A stretch of DNA of 64,000 bases from an uncultured Subdoligranulum sp. (GTDB taxonomy: Bacteria > Bacillota > Clostridia > Oscillospirales > Ruminococcaceae), in the NCBI GenBank assembly GCA_900545545.1, contig UQZO01000001.1, positions 124,001 through 188,000 on the forward strand, in the 5' to 3' direction. A program made the position numbers and the translations under genes. Numbering within the stretch: position 1 is the first letter of the stretch; each line of letters opens with the position of its first letter. This document shows, in pieces, positions 23,865 through 35,107 of the stretch. A model generated the notes under the pieces. It ran no database searches. It was not told the DNA's origin and worked only from the letters and a program-made list of their open reading frames with translations.

Positions 23865-25001
23865 ATGGATATCTTCAACAATGCCAAAAAACTGGGCTTC
23901 GGTCTGATGCGTCTGCCGCTGACCGATCCCAACGAAGCGGGCAGCATCGACGTTGAGCAGACCAAACAGATGGTGGATGCCTTTCTGGAGCGCGGCTTCA
24001 CCTACTTTGATACCGCCTGGATGTACTGTGCCTTCCAGAGCGAAAACGCCGTGAAAACCTGCCTGACCAGCCGTCATCCGCGGGAATCTTTCACGCTGGC
24101 GGATAAACTCCATGCAGGTTTTATCCACAATCTGGAGGACCGGGACAAGGTGTTCAACACCCAGCTGGAAAAGACCGGCGCCGGGTATTTTGACTACTAC
24201 CTGCTCCACGATATCGGCACCGAGCACTATGAAATTTACAAAAAGCTGGATTGCTTTACCTGGCTGCAGGACAAAAAGAAACAAGGGCTGGTAAAGCATA
24301 TCGGTTTCTCTTTCCACGATCATGCCGACCTGCTGGATAAAGTGCTGACCGAGCACCCGGAAGTGGAATTTGTCCAGCTGCAGCTGAACTATCTGGACTG
24401 GGACAGCGAGGGTGTGCAGTCCCGCAAATGCTACGAGGTAGCCGAGAAGCACGGCAAGCCGGTAATCGTTATGGAGCCTGTTAAGGGCGGCACTCTGGCC
24501 AATGTGCCCGCAGGTGTGGAAAAGCTCTTTACAGAGTATGCTCCCGAAGCCTCCATTCCGTCCTGGGCGATCCGGTTCGCAGCCAGCAAGCCCAATGTGA
24601 AAATGGTGCTTTCCGGCATGAGCAATATGGCTCAGCTGCTGGATAACACCGGGTACATGCAGGAGTTCCAGCCCCTCAACGGGGAAGAGGAAGCCCGTAT
24701 CCAGCAGGCGGTGTCCATCATCAATTCCAGCATCGCCATTCCCTGCACGGGGTGCTCCTACTGTACCGACGGCTGCCCCATGCACATTGCCATCCCCAAG
24801 TATTTCTCGCTGTATAACGCCGATCTGCAGGAGGTGGAAGGCAAGGGCTGGACGCCTCAGGGCGAGTATTACGACAACCTGACCAATACTTTCGGCAAGG
24901 CCAGCGACTGCATTGGCTGCGGTCAGTGCGAGGGCGTCTGTCCCCAGCACCTGCCCATCATCGAGAATCTGAAGCAGGTCGCCAAACATTTTGAAAAATA
25001 A
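23865..25001 (+). CDS. Aldo/keto reductase with C-terminal 4Fe-4S ferredoxin domain
   Basis: A 378-residue fusion of an aldo/keto reductase barrel (about 1-275) and a ferredoxin-like domain. The barrel shows [11 protein letters not shown], the catalytic Asp/Tyr region FDTAWMY, and the HIGFSFHDH segment. The C-terminal part has two cluster motifs, [12 protein letters not shown] (about 290-301) and [12 protein letters not shown] (about 350-361). Such fusions are common in anaerobes; substrates are mostly unknown. ATG 23865 follows cggaggaa. The leader has a hairpin (CGGCAGG/CCTGCCG, 23821-23839) whose loop holds a second ribosome-site-like AGGA. Control by a MerR-type activator is inferred from the promoter. 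Confidence 0.92.
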   Translation: MDIFNNAKKLGFGLMRLPLTDPNEAGSIDVEQTKQMVDAFLERGFTYFDTAWMYCAFQSENAVKTCLTSRHPRESFTLADKLHAGFIHNLEDRDKVFNTQLEKTGAGYFDYYLLHDIGTEHYEIYKKLDCFTWLQDKKKQGLVKHIGFSFHDHADLLDKVLTEHPEVEFVQLQLNYLDWDSEGVQSRKCYEVAEKHGKPVIVMEPVKGGTLANVPAGVEKLFTEYAPEASIPSWAIRFAASKPNVKMVLSGMSNMAQLLDNTGYMQEFQPLNGEEEARIQQAVSIINSSIAIPCTGCSYCTDGCPMHIAIPKYFSLYNADLQEVEGKGWTPQGEYYDNLTNTFGKASDCIGCGQCEGVCPQHLPIIENLKQVAKHFEK

Positions 25002-25013
25002 GCATACCTGAAA

Positions 25014-25047
25014 AAAGCCGCTCCGGCCAATTGGCCGGGGCGGCTTT
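25014..25047 (+). terminator. Terminator of the aldo/keto reductase gene
   Basis: AAAGCCGCTCCGGCC and its near-perfect complement GGCCGGGGCGGCTTT around an AATT loop. The T run after it is short (TTTGCGTTGTT). Confidence 0.85.
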
Positions 25048-25052
25048 GCGTT

Positions 25053-25310
25053 GTTAGCTTCAGCGTAAAGACAACCCCCGGCTCTGCCGGGGAGTGTAAA
25101 AAAGCTTTAGCTTCAAGCATCGAGCGAAGCGAGAAGAGATCAACAACTTTACTATTGTCAAGAAAGTTGATCTTAGATAAACAGCGCCCGTTTACGGGCT
25201 GTGGAGCAAGTGATGCGAGTGACAGATTTTTCAGTGCCTCTTGAGAGGCTTGCCGGTACGATGCCCTTCTAGGGCTTACACAAGCCCCCGGCTTAGCCGG
25301 GGGTCCTGAC
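25053..25310. mobile_element. Probable non-autonomous IS200/IS605-derived element with structured RNA potential
   Basis: This stretch has no gene. It is bounded by two nearly identical GC hairpins, CCCCGGC-TCT-GCCGGGG (25076-25092) and CCCCCGGC-TTA-GCCGGGGG (25285-25303), in the same orientation, the last followed by TCCTGAC. Such subterminal hairpins are typical of IS200/IS605 ends and of their deletion derivatives. The interior folds into several stems: GATCAAC/GTTGATC region (25137-25172), GCCCG-TTTA-CGGGC (25186-25199), GCCTC-TTGA-GAGGC (25236-25249) and GCCC-TTCTA-GGGC (25263-25275). It could be a palindrome-associated mini-element carrying an omega-RNA-like remnant, or a cis-regulatory RNA. 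No transposase is present. Confidence 0.5.
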
Positions 25311-26606
25311 TTATGTAGTATATTCACCCACTTCGGTGTAGTTGGGCACACCGTTCAGGAAATCTTCGGCGGAGATCAGGCCCAGATATCCGCGGTTGGT
25401 ATCTACGGTGGCAGGGGTGCCGTCCGGGCCTATGTCGGTGCGGGTATAGGGCTCGTACCGGCAATCCACCAGCAGGGTGTCGCCCAGGTTCAGGTAGATG
25501 TTAGGCTGATGGGCACCGCCGTTCCAGTAATTGTCGGGCAGGGCGGGGCGCTGGCGTACTTCGCCCGTCTTGACGTTGATCATGACCATGGGGTAGGAAA
25601 AGACCAGCCAATCTTCCACTTTGTCATCCACCCAGTGATTTTCCTCCCGGTACTCGGCGGGGATGTTTTCTGCAAAGGGGTGCGCTTCGCCGGTTTCCGG
25701 GTCAAGCGTGCTGGCGGTGCCCGCGGCCCAGTCTATTTGATAATAGGTTCCATCCAGGATCTCGGCGGTATAGCTGTCCAAAACGCCTCGCGGTGTATCG
25801 TAGGAAGCCAATTGCTGCAGCGTGCCGGTGGCGGGATCAAACAGCCAGTGCACGATCCGCTGGGGGGCGGCACTGGTGAACTCTTCACTGTTGTCCGGCA
25901 GGGTGGCCTGTTCAAACTGGATCAGAACAAATTTTGAGCCGACGGCCCCCAACAGCAGATCAATGGGAACGTCCACATTCTCCAGCAGATCCACGGTTTC
26001 GCCGGTGCTGGGATCAATGCGGAACAGCGCTGTCTGGCCGCCATATCCGCCGTGGTATCCCAGACAGTAAAGATACGTTCCATCGGTATAGGGGGATGTG
26101 GAATTCTCATACCCCAGCGCACTAAAGGTGGCATCTTGTATGGTGGCGACGGTGCGGGGGTTCTGGCACTGGCGGTCCACAAAAACCACCGGGCTGTCGG
26201 ACGTTTCGGGGAAAGCGTTGTTGCCGAAATAGACCAGGGTATCCTCATCCAGTACAAAGACACGGTCCATATCGCCCCGGGCGAACACAGCGGGGCAGTC
26301 CAGGGTGTCGTGGCTGCAGCCTTCCATGTCGCACAGCACATGAGATTGATGCTCCTTCAGGTCGGCGGCCCAGCAGCGGATCAGCCCGCCGGAGAGCATG
26401 TCGGTCATGTAATATTGCCGTTCATCCCCGATACGCAGCGGCTCCAACGGCTGTGCAGGGGCGGGCGTGGGTGATGTGCTTTCGACCTCTTGTGTGGTGG
26501 AAGTTTCGGCAGTTACGGTGGAGGAACTGGTGCTGCTGCCAGAAGGAGCAACTGTGCAGCCCGCCAGTAGCAGGGCGGCCAGCGCCAGAGAAAAAACTCG
26601 TTTCAT
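25311..26606 (-). CDS. Secreted lipoprotein, paralogue 2 of the two-component operon
   Basis: A 431-residue lipoprotein (lipobox LLAGC, Cys16; Ser/Thr-rich linker to about residue 50) closely related to the upstream neighbour ending at 26628. Shared features are the opening DERQYYMTDML-like strand, a conserved Cys/His motif CDMEGCSHDTLDCPAV (about 95-110), repeated strands with Asp-rich turns, and the C-terminal FLNGVPNYTEV. It resembles propeller-type (DUF5050-like) proteins of this bacterial family; the C-x4-C-x-H-x5-C pattern might bind metal or form disulfides. Its stop codon directly abuts the IS200/IS605-like element, so the last few residues (GEYTT versus CKAPY in the paralogue) may have been altered by insertion. 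Confidence 0.82.
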   Translation of the reverse strand: MKRVFSLALAALLLAGCTVAPSGSSTSSSTVTAETSTTQEVESTSPTPAPAQPLEPLRIGDERQYYMTDMLSGGLIRCWAADLKEHQSHVLCDMEGCSHDTLDCPAVFARGDMDRVFVLDEDTLVYFGNNAFPETSDSPVVFVDRQCQNPRTVATIQDATFSALGYENSTSPYTDGTYLYCLGYHGGYGGQTALFRIDPSTGETVDLLENVDVPIDLLLGAVGSKFVLIQFEQATLPDNSEEFTSAAPQRIVHWLFDPATGTLQQLASYDTPRGVLDSYTAEILDGTYYQIDWAAGTASTLDPETGEAHPFAENIPAEYREENHWVDDKVEDWLVFSYPMVMINVKTGEVRQRPALPDNYWNGGAHQPNIYLNLGDTLLVDCRYEPYTRTDIGPDGTPATVDTNRGYLGLISAEDFLNGVPNYTEVGEYTT

Positions 26607-26627
26607 ACAAACTCCTTTTTGCCAAAA

Positions 26628-27926
26628 TCAGTAAGGCGCTTTGCAGACTTCGGTGTAGTTGGGAACGCCGTTGAGGAAATCGTCAATGGAAATCAGACCA
26701 AGATAGATTTGTTCGCATTCAATGCTGTAAGGCGTGCCGTCGGTGCCAATGCCAGTTCGGGTATAGGGTTCATAGCGGCAGTCCACCAACAGGCGGTCTT
26801 TCAGCTGCAAGAAAATCTGCGGCTGGTGGCCGTACCCGTTCCAGAGATTTTCCGGCAGGTCGGCCCGCTGGCGGACTTCGCCGGTTTCTGCATTGACAAG
26901 AAGCGGTAAATCGTAGAAGACAAGCCAGCCGTTGAGATTGGCCTCCATCTGATACTGGTATTCTGCAGAAAGGGCGTCCGATTCGGTGATGGGCAGCTGA
27001 TCGGTGAGCAGACGGCTTTCACCAGTGGCAGGGTCCACGGTGGAAAGCGTGCCGGCGGTGCTGTCAATCCAGTAATACTGGCCGCCAATGACATAGAAAT
27101 ACAGCCGATCCAGAACGTAGTCATCGGAGGAATAGCTGCAAAATTCCCGAACTTCGCCGGTGTCAACATTCAGCAGGACATGACTTTTGGTGCCGGTGGG
27201 ATGGGAGGGCACGGTTGCCGTCGGGTCACCGAAAGTATCCGGATAGGTGAGATTCTCTTGATACAAAACGAGATCGCGGCCCACGGCACCTCTCATAAAC
27301 TGGAAATTGTAGAAATGCTGCGTCAGGTTGGTGGTTGTTCCGTCTGATAGGTCGATGCGGTAAATGGTATAGAGCGTAGCACCGAGAGAGGTGTTTTTTT
27401 CGTAGCCGCAGCAATAGAGAAAATTGCCGTCGGTATACATGTGATTGGGATCCAGGAACAAATCTACGCCCTCCAACTTTTTCAGCACCCGGCGGTTCTG
27501 ACAGTTGCGGTCCATCAGTGTGATGAAAGTAGACTGGGAGGAATGATTCATGCCGCTCAATACCAGCAAGGTGCTGTCGTTCAGCACAAAGGGCTGATAG
27601 GACGGTATTTGTGTGGTGACGGCAGGGCAGCTTTCGCTGTCGTGGGTACAGCCTTCCACATCACAGGGGATGGTATCCTCTCCGCTTTGCAGGTCTACGA
27701 CATGATACAAAATCATGGAATCCTCGGTCCCGAGTGTCTCCTGCGTGTAATACTGCTTTTCATCTCCGTGCTGTAAAAGCCGCAGCGGTTCACCGCTCCC
27801 GACGGATGCCTCCGCAGCCGCTGTTTCGGCGGTAACGGCTGTGTTGGTCGTGCTGCTTGCGGCCGGGGTGCTGCCGCAGCCTGCCAGCAGCAGGGCTGTC
27901 AAAGCCAGAGAAATAACTCGTTTCAT
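26628..27926 (-). CDS. Secreted lipoprotein, paralogue 1 of the two-component operon
   Basis: A 432-residue lipoprotein (lipobox LLAGC, Cys16; Thr/Ala-rich linker) paralogous along its whole length to the gene downstream, 21 bases away. It carries the motif CDVEGCTHDSESCPAV, TVDPATGESRLLTDQLP and YEPYTRTGIGTDGTP, each with a clear match in the other copy, so a tandem duplication is likely. No enzymatic motif is visible. It follows the anchored protein gene by 28 bases on the same strand and probably belongs to the response regulator-kinase operon, which may sense or control the envelope. Confidence 0.82.
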   Translation of the reverse strand: MKRVISLALTALLLAGCGSTPAASSTTNTAVTAETAAAEASVGSGEPLRLLQHGDEKQYYTQETLGTEDSMILYHVVDLQSGEDTIPCDVEGCTHDSESCPAVTTQIPSYQPFVLNDSTLLVLSGMNHSSQSTFITLMDRNCQNRRVLKKLEGVDLFLDPNHMYTDGNFLYCCGYEKNTSLGATLYTIYRIDLSDGTTTNLTQHFYNFQFMRGAVGRDLVLYQENLTYPDTFGDPTATVPSHPTGTKSHVLLNVDTGEVREFCSYSSDDYVLDRLYFYVIGGQYYWIDSTAGTLSTVDPATGESRLLTDQLPITESDALSAEYQYQMEANLNGWLVFYDLPLLVNAETGEVRQRADLPENLWNGYGHQPQIFLQLKDRLLVDCRYEPYTRTGIGTDGTPYSIECEQIYLGLISIDDFLNGVPNYTEVCKAPY

Positions 27927-27954
27927 CCAAACATCCTCCTTTTATAAAGTACTA

Positions 27955-28662
27955 TCACAATCCGGCGTAAGCTTCGGGCGACATGGAAGTGACGCTCATA
28001 CTGAAATAACCGCGGTCCATGTTGGCAATCAGGTACAGCTGCGCCTCGGTACTGTAGCAGGGAGCAGGGGAACCATAGCCAAGCGGTTCGGCAGCCTCCC
28101 AGTCGGTAAAACTGTCCAGCCCCAGCATGGTCCGGTAGGCGCTGGCAACGTCGGCGGAGTCAAACCCGTCAGCAAGCCCCAGCTTTCCGCTCAAGCCGGT
28201 CAAGGTGCCGTATTTGCTGACGGTCAGCCGCAGATAATTCCCCATTTCGTCGGCCTGAAAGTCATAGGTGGTCATTCCGCTGGCTTCGCTGTACGTGCTG
28301 CACTGCAGGTTCGGGTCCTGCATCAGGTTGTCCATGGCGTCCAGATAGGCTTGCGGCAAGACTTTGGCAGTGTGCAGCCCATCCAGGCAGGGCTGCACAG
28401 TCTCCAGCGCAAGCGCGGCGCTGGTCGGTTCGCTGTAAGCGGAAGAATAGGTGAAAGGCTGCTGCCGCCAGTAGTACAGCTCCCGGGCTACAGCATTTTC
28501 CTGTCCCGCAGCGCTGAGGAAGTCGCTGTCGGCTGGGTTTGTCCACACGGTCGTGTCCAACTGGCGGTCCCGGGCGGCAAACCATAAAAAGGGAAGAGCA
28601 GTGCAGACGACTACCAGAAAAACGGTCCCCAACAGGGGCAGCCATCGCTCACGCAGTTTCAT
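27955..28662 (-). CDS. Membrane-anchored protein of unknown function in a two-component operon
   Basis: A 235-residue protein with a single N-terminal membrane segment (about 9-29, LPLLGTVFLVVVCTALPFLW) and an extracytoplasmic remainder. No domain was recognised. Its start overlaps the end of the histidine kinase gene by 14 bases, showing translational coupling, so it is likely an accessory sensor or an output partner of this kinase. Two Cys residues (in QPCLDG and NLQCST) and a third (PAPCYST) could form a disulfide outside the cell. Confidence 0.8.
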   Translation of the reverse strand: MKLRERWLPLLGTVFLVVVCTALPFLWFAARDRQLDTTVWTNPADSDFLSAAGQENAVARELYYWRQQPFTYSSAYSEPTSAALALETVQPCLDGLHTAKVLPQAYLDAMDNLMQDPNLQCSTYSEASGMTTYDFQADEMGNYLRLTVSKYGTLTGLSGKLGLADGFDSADVASAYRTMLGLDSFTDWEAAEPLGYGSPAPCYSTEAQLYLIANMDRGYFSMSVTSMSPEAYAGL

Positions 28663-30064
28663 GGTCGGCCTCCTTTGCTTTGGTCAGGGTAAGGGTGACG
28701 GCGGTCCCGGCACCGGGCGTGCTCTCAAAAATCAGGCGGGTGCCATGCAGCACGGCAATGCGTTCGCACAGGGCCAGCCCCATGCCGCTGCCGCCCTGCT
28801 GCCGGGCGCGGGATTTGTCCACCATATAAAACGGTTCGGTAATGCGGGGCAGGTCCCCGGCGGGAATGCCGCAGCCGGTGTCCCGTACCGTAAGGGCAAC
28901 GGTTTCGGCCTGTTCGGAAACTTCCAGTGTGATGCTTCCCTCCGGTGGGGTGGCATGGCGGGCGTTCTGCACAAGGTTATACAGCAGATCGCACAACAGT
29001 TCCGGTTGGGCCAGCACTGTCAAAGAACCTTCCGGCACTGTCAGCGGCGGCTCCCCGGCGGGCAGGGCACGGGTCAGCTGGCGGAATATGGTGTTCAGCC
29101 GCACAGGCTCCAGGGCGGGCGGCTCGCCGTCGTTCAACTGCATCAGCTCCATCAGGCGGCCGCTCAGCGCTTCCAGACGTTTGCTCTCATGGTAGATGAA
29201 GTCGGCAGCTTTTTGCCGGGTGGCGGGCGGTACTTCGGTGCCCCGCAGCAGGTCGGCGTAACCCAGCATGCTGGTCATGGGGGTTTTCAACTCATGGGTG
29301 AAGGCGGCAATAAAATCTTCCCGCTCCTGCAAATGATTTTGCAGGGCGTTGACCTTGTCCTCCACGGCGGCGGCCATCTCATCAAAACTGCGGCTCAGTC
29401 CGGCAATCTCGTCGCTGCCGGGCAGGGCGGTGCGCTGCCCGTAAGCCCCGGCGGCAATTTCCCGGCTGGCTTTGTCCAACTGTTCCAGAGGGTGCACCAT
29501 CCGGCGGCAAAGCAGCAATGCCAGTACTGCGGCCACCGCCAGCGCCAGAGTCTGGCCCAGCACGGCGTCCCGCAGCCGCAGCGCACGGTCGGCAAACAGG
29601 CTGCCCAGGTTCTGGGCGCTGACAAACGTGAGGCACTGTTCCGGGCAAACGACCAACCCGCTATATAAAAGGTACCGTGTGCCGTCGGTTCCGGTGACAA
29701 TGCGGCTTTGCAGTGCCTCGCTGCCCGGTACGTCCCGGGTCAGTTCGCTCTGGGCCAGCGTGGTGGGCATGGTGGATGCCAGCGATTTCCCGTTTTCATC
29801 GTAGACGGCCAGCAGGCTGTTGTTGCCCTGGCGTGCCAGCCCGCCCAGATAACTCCAGGCCCGCACGTTCAGCGGCGTTTCGGTATCGGTGCGCAGCCCG
29901 GTCTGGAAGGCAAAGGATTCCCGCTGCCATTCCTCCTGGGCGGTCTGCCGGATATCTTCCAGTGCGCGGTCAAACTGGCGTTCCTGCGTCCAGACGGTGC
30001 TCAGGCTCAATACCAGAGCCAGCACGCCCAACAGTGCCAGCGTCAGTTTGTGGCCGAATTTCAT
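28649..30064 (-). CDS. Sensor histidine kinase (HAMP, HisKA, HATPase)
   Basis: A 471-residue membrane kinase. Membrane segment 1 is about residues 7-24, an extracytoplasmic domain of about 140 residues follows, and segment 2 is about 168-187. A HAMP linker (RRMVHPLEQLDKASREIAAG), the dimerisation domain with phospho-acceptor His257 (FTHELKTPMTSMLGY), and an HATPase domain follow, with N box LLYNLVQNARHA, G1 DTGCGIPAG and G2 GGSGMGLALC. It overlaps the response regulator gene by four bases. The architecture fits an OmpR-paired, envelope-sensing kinase; the stimulus is not evident. Confidence 0.95.
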   Translation of the reverse strand: MKFGHKLTLALLGVLALVLSLSTVWTQERQFDRALEDIRQTAQEEWQRESFAFQTGLRTDTETPLNVRAWSYLGGLARQGNNSLLAVYDENGKSLASTMPTTLAQSELTRDVPGSEALQSRIVTGTDGTRYLLYSGLVVCPEQCLTFVSAQNLGSLFADRALRLRDAVLGQTLALAVAAVLALLLCRRMVHPLEQLDKASREIAAGAYGQRTALPGSDEIAGLSRSFDEMAAAVEDKVNALQNHLQEREDFIAAFTHELKTPMTSMLGYADLLRGTEVPPATRQKAADFIYHESKRLEALSGRLMELMQLNDGEPPALEPVRLNTIFRQLTRALPAGEPPLTVPEGSLTVLAQPELLCDLLYNLVQNARHATPPEGSITLEVSEQAETVALTVRDTGCGIPAGDLPRITEPFYMVDKSRARQQGGSGMGLALCERIAVLHGTRLIFESTPGAGTAVTLTLTKAKEADHETA

Positions 30065-30729
30065 GGCGTGTTTTCCTCCTTTTCCAGTCGGTATCCCACC
30101 CGGAATACCGTGCAGATCTCATTTTTCCAGCCCAGCTTTTTGCGCAGCCGGGTGATGCAGAGGTCCAGCGGTCGAGTGTCAAAGGTGCTGTCGTCGCCCC
30201 ACAGCCGTTCATACAGCACCTCCCGGTAGAGGGTCATGCCGCGGTTACGCATCAGAAGCTCTAACAGCTCAAATTCCCGGGGGGAAAGATGCACCGGCTT
30301 GCCGTTTTGGGTCACGGTACGGGCGGCGGGGTCCAGGTCTACACCAAAAGCGTGCAAAATGACGTTGGCCCGCCCGGTGCGGCGCAGCACACTCTCTACC
30401 CGGGCCACCAGTTCCAGCGGCTCAAAGGGCTTTGTCAGGTAATCGTCGGCGCCTTCGTGCAGGCCGCGCACCCGGTCTTTCAGGGCGGTTTTGGCGGTAA
30501 CGAAAATCACCGGCGTGCCCACGCTGCGCAGATACCCTAACAATTCATACCCATCCACCTTGGGAAGCATAATATCCAAAATTGCCAACTCATAATCCCG
30601 TTCGGCAATCAGGTCGGCGGCGGTCTCGCCGTCGTTGGCCTGCTCGCAGGCGTAGCCGGCTCCCGTCAGCGTCAGTTCAATCAGATCGGCAATGGGCCGT
30701 TCGTCTTCTACAATCAAAATGGGGCGCAT
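30061..30729 (-). CDS. OmpR-family response regulator
   Basis: A 222-residue regulator with a receiver domain (acidic pair Glu8/Asp9, phospho-acceptor Asp52 in AILDIMLPK, Thr in FVTAK, Lys in DYLTKPFEP) and a winged-helix output domain (LSPREFELLELLMRN, then LYERLWGDDSTFDTRPLDLCITRLRKKLG). It is the first gene of a five-gene minus-strand operon: regulator, kinase, anchored protein and two lipoproteins. ATG 30729 follows gaaggaggga. Confidence 0.95.
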   Translation of the reverse strand: MRPILIVEDERPIADLIELTLTGAGYACEQANDGETAADLIAERDYELAILDIMLPKVDGYELLGYLRSVGTPVIFVTAKTALKDRVRGLHEGADDYLTKPFEPLELVARVESVLRRTGRANVILHAFGVDLDPAARTVTQNGKPVHLSPREFELLELLMRNRGMTLYREVLYERLWGDDSTFDTRPLDLCITRLRKKLGWKNEICTVFRVGYRLEKEENTP

Positions 30730-30761
30730 GCAAGGTCCCTCCTTCGAAGTACTCTCAGTTT

Positions 30762-30790
30762 ACTGTACACTTCTTTCTGAGTTCTATCAA
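30762..30790 (-). promoter_or_regulatory. Promoter of the two-component/lipoprotein operon
   Basis: Minus strand TTGATA (30790-30785), 17-base spacer, TACAGT (30767-30762). Two similar heptamers, AACTCAG (30783-30777) and AACTGAG (30760-30754), lie 23 bases apart across the spacer and -10; this spacing of about two helical turns would suit an OmpR-type dimer, but autoregulation is only a guess. Confidence 0.6.
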
Positions 30791-30834
30791 CCGGCAAAAA
30801 ATCGGACATTCACAAATTGTTTTCAATTTTCCTA

Positions 30835-30862
30835 TTGACACACCGTATGGTTGTGCTACAAT
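30835..30862 (+). promoter_or_regulatory. clpB promoter
   Basis: TTGACA (30835-30840), 16-base spacer, TACAAT (30857-30862). The transcription start would fall inside the CIRCE element that follows. Confidence 0.85.
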
Positions 30863-30863
30863 A

Positions 30864-30890
30864 TTAGCAGTCGGATGCATAGAGTGCTAA
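30864..30890 (+). promoter_or_regulatory. CIRCE operator (HrcA site) of clpB
   Basis: TTAGCAGTC (30864-30872), nine bases, GAGTGCTAA (30882-30890): the CIRCE inverted repeat with one mismatch in the left arm (consensus TTAGCACTC). It starts two bases after the -10 box, the classic position for repression by HrcA, which is released under heat shock. Confidence 0.93.
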
Positions 30891-31012
30891 TTCAAACAAA
30901 ACGGTGCCTATACCGCGCCGCCATAGAGGTAGACGGGAAAAGAAAGCACTCGATGGCCTCCGTTGCTAATAGATGAATTTGCGTGTATCTGCACAGTAAG
31001 GAGGTACGCACT

Positions 31013-33625
<2,613 letters not shown>

Positions 33626-33640
33626 TGCCTGCATAAAATG

Positions 33641-33683
33641 GCCCGCCGCGCAAAGTGTAGTGCTTTGCGCGGCGGGCTTTTTT
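33641..33683 (+). terminator. Terminator of clpB
   Basis: Perfect 15-bp stem GCCCGCCGCGCAAAG (33641-33655) with its complement at 33663-33677, then TTTTTT. Confidence 0.95.
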
Positions 33684-33724
33684 GTATGTCAAAAACTTTT
33701 GTATCACTTTGGGAGTTCTGCGCA

Positions 33725-33754
33725 TTGACGGCCTTTTTGCGTACACGGTAAAAT
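33725..33754 (+). promoter_or_regulatory. Promoter of the lipoprotein gene at 33790
   Basis: TTGACG (33725-33730), 18-base spacer, TAAAAT (33749-33754). Confidence 0.7.
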
Positions 33755-33789
33755 GAAAGCAGGACCCATAGAAAAAGGAGGCAGGGAGG

Positions 33790-34932
33790 ATGAAAAAGAG
33801 CTTTGCGCGCGGGGCGGCTTTTGCGCTGGCAGCGGTACTGTTGGCTGCACTGGGCGGGTGCACCGCCTCCGCTCCCACGGAACCGATACAAGAGGAAAGT
33901 GAAGTGACGACCCCGGCGGAAACCCCTGCCCCGGCTACCGAGGAAACGGCCGATAGTGCGGCAACGGAAACGCAGGCGTCACTGCCGGACCCGGAAGGTG
34001 CCGCTACATTCAGCTATGCTCAGTACGAGGAGGCAGCGCAGCGGGCCGAACAATACTGGTATGACGATATGACCACCGGCCCGGCAGCCTATCACTATGC
34101 GGTAGCGGAAAGCGTGGCTACGTCGGTGGTGCCCTATGAAACCTGCATCCTGAATGAGCGACTGTTGACGCTGGTATCGTATGGGGAGGAAGGGGAACGG
34201 GCCCTGGACCGTATCTATGCCGGGACCGATCTTCTGGTGGAAGTTCATTTTTATGTAGAGTATGAGCCGGAGATCAACTATCAGGGCCCCCAGTATGGGG
34301 ATGGTCTGATCGCAGTGTATATACTGGTCCCTGTGGATGCCTCCCAACCCTGCGAAGTGATCAGCGGCTGGAATAGTGACCAGAACGGAGAGAAAATGCT
34401 CCGACAGAACCAGGGTGTGGTGGCGGAGGGGCTGACCATTTACCAATCCCGTATGTTGTTGCACCAGTGCCAGGCATTGGCGCAGGCCGGGCTGCGGGCG
34501 TTTACCTCGCCTGCTGACTGGAGCGAGGAAGAACTGTATCGGTATCTCTATTTCCGGGGGCAGGATTTTGGCGAGGGGGAGGAAACCTGGCAGAAAAATA
34601 TGTTTGCTATCAGCACCTGCAATCGGATTCTGACTATCGACTTCACGGCAGAGGACGACTGGTACGGCAATCAACGCTTTCTGTCGGCGGAGTGGCCGGG
34701 ATTTACTGTAGAAAGTATTGAAAAGTATACCGCCGGGCTGGACAGCTGCGCTGTGCCGGGCTATGCGGGTGAAGATACCGTCTGGCAGTTCGACTGGGAC
34801 GGGGATATTCTTGTGGCCCGCATGAACAGCGAGAGCGGACAAGCGTTGCAGGAATATCGCTTTCAGGTTTATGAAGGCTTTGCAACTTGGGATGGCCGCG
34901 CCTACTGCGTAGGCGGACAGCCGGTGGCTTGA
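33790..34932 (+). CDS. Secreted lipoprotein of unknown function
   Basis: A 380-residue predicted lipoprotein: basic start, hydrophobic core and lipobox LGGC (Cys24), then an acidic/Thr/Pro linker to about residue 72. The globular part is rich in aromatic and acidic residues (YAQYEEAAQRAEQYWYDDMTT at its start) and has no recognisable domain or catalytic motif. It is not obviously related to the paired lipoproteins at 25.3-27.9 kb. ATG 33790 follows aaaaggaggcaggga. It has its own promoter; no clear terminator was seen before tRNA-Leu. Confidence 0.8.
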   Translation: MKKSFARGAAFALAAVLLAALGGCTASAPTEPIQEESEVTTPAETPAPATEETADSAATETQASLPDPEGAATFSYAQYEEAAQRAEQYWYDDMTTGPAAYHYAVAESVATSVVPYETCILNERLLTLVSYGEEGERALDRIYAGTDLLVEVHFYVEYEPEINYQGPQYGDGLIAVYILVPVDASQPCEVISGWNSDQNGEKMLRQNQGVVAEGLTIYQSRMLLHQCQALAQAGLRAFTSPADWSEEELYRYLYFRGQDFGEGEETWQKNMFAISTCNRILTIDFTAEDDWYGNQRFLSAEWPGFTVESIEKYTAGLDSCAVPGYAGEDTVWQFDWDGDILVARMNSESGQALQEYRFQVYEGFATWDGRAYCVGGQPVA

Positions 34933-34971
34933 GCTGACGGGCAGAACCTGGAAAAACATGCAAAAAAGGGC

Positions 34972-35001
34972 TTGACTTACCGCCCGGTTCTATGCTAAAA
35001 T
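34972..35001 (+). promoter_or_regulatory. tRNA-Leu promoter
   Basis: TTGACT (34972-34977), 18-base spacer, TAAAAT (34996-35001), 22 bases before the tRNA. Confidence 0.8.
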
Positions 35002-35023
35002 ATCCCTTGCAGTTAAGCTGTAA

Positions 35024-35107
35024 GCGGAAGTGCTGGAATCGGCAGACAGGCACGTTTGAGGTGCGTGTGTCCATGACGTGTGGGTTCAAGTCCCATCTTC
35101 CGCACCA
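35024..35107 (+). tRNA. tRNA-Leu (anticodon GAG)
   Basis: Class II tRNA of 84 bases with acceptor arms GCGGAAG/CTTCCGC, anticodon stem CACGT/GCGTG around TTGAGGT (anticodon GAG, reading CTC/CTT), a long variable arm (TGTCCATGACG region) and T-arm loop TTCAAGT. CCA is encoded (35105-35107). Confidence 0.93.

Noticed and set aside
30973..30999. Eight-codon mini-ORF in the clpB leader
   Set aside because: No ribosome site ahead of it; its stop merely adjoins the clpB ribosome site. Probably fortuitous.
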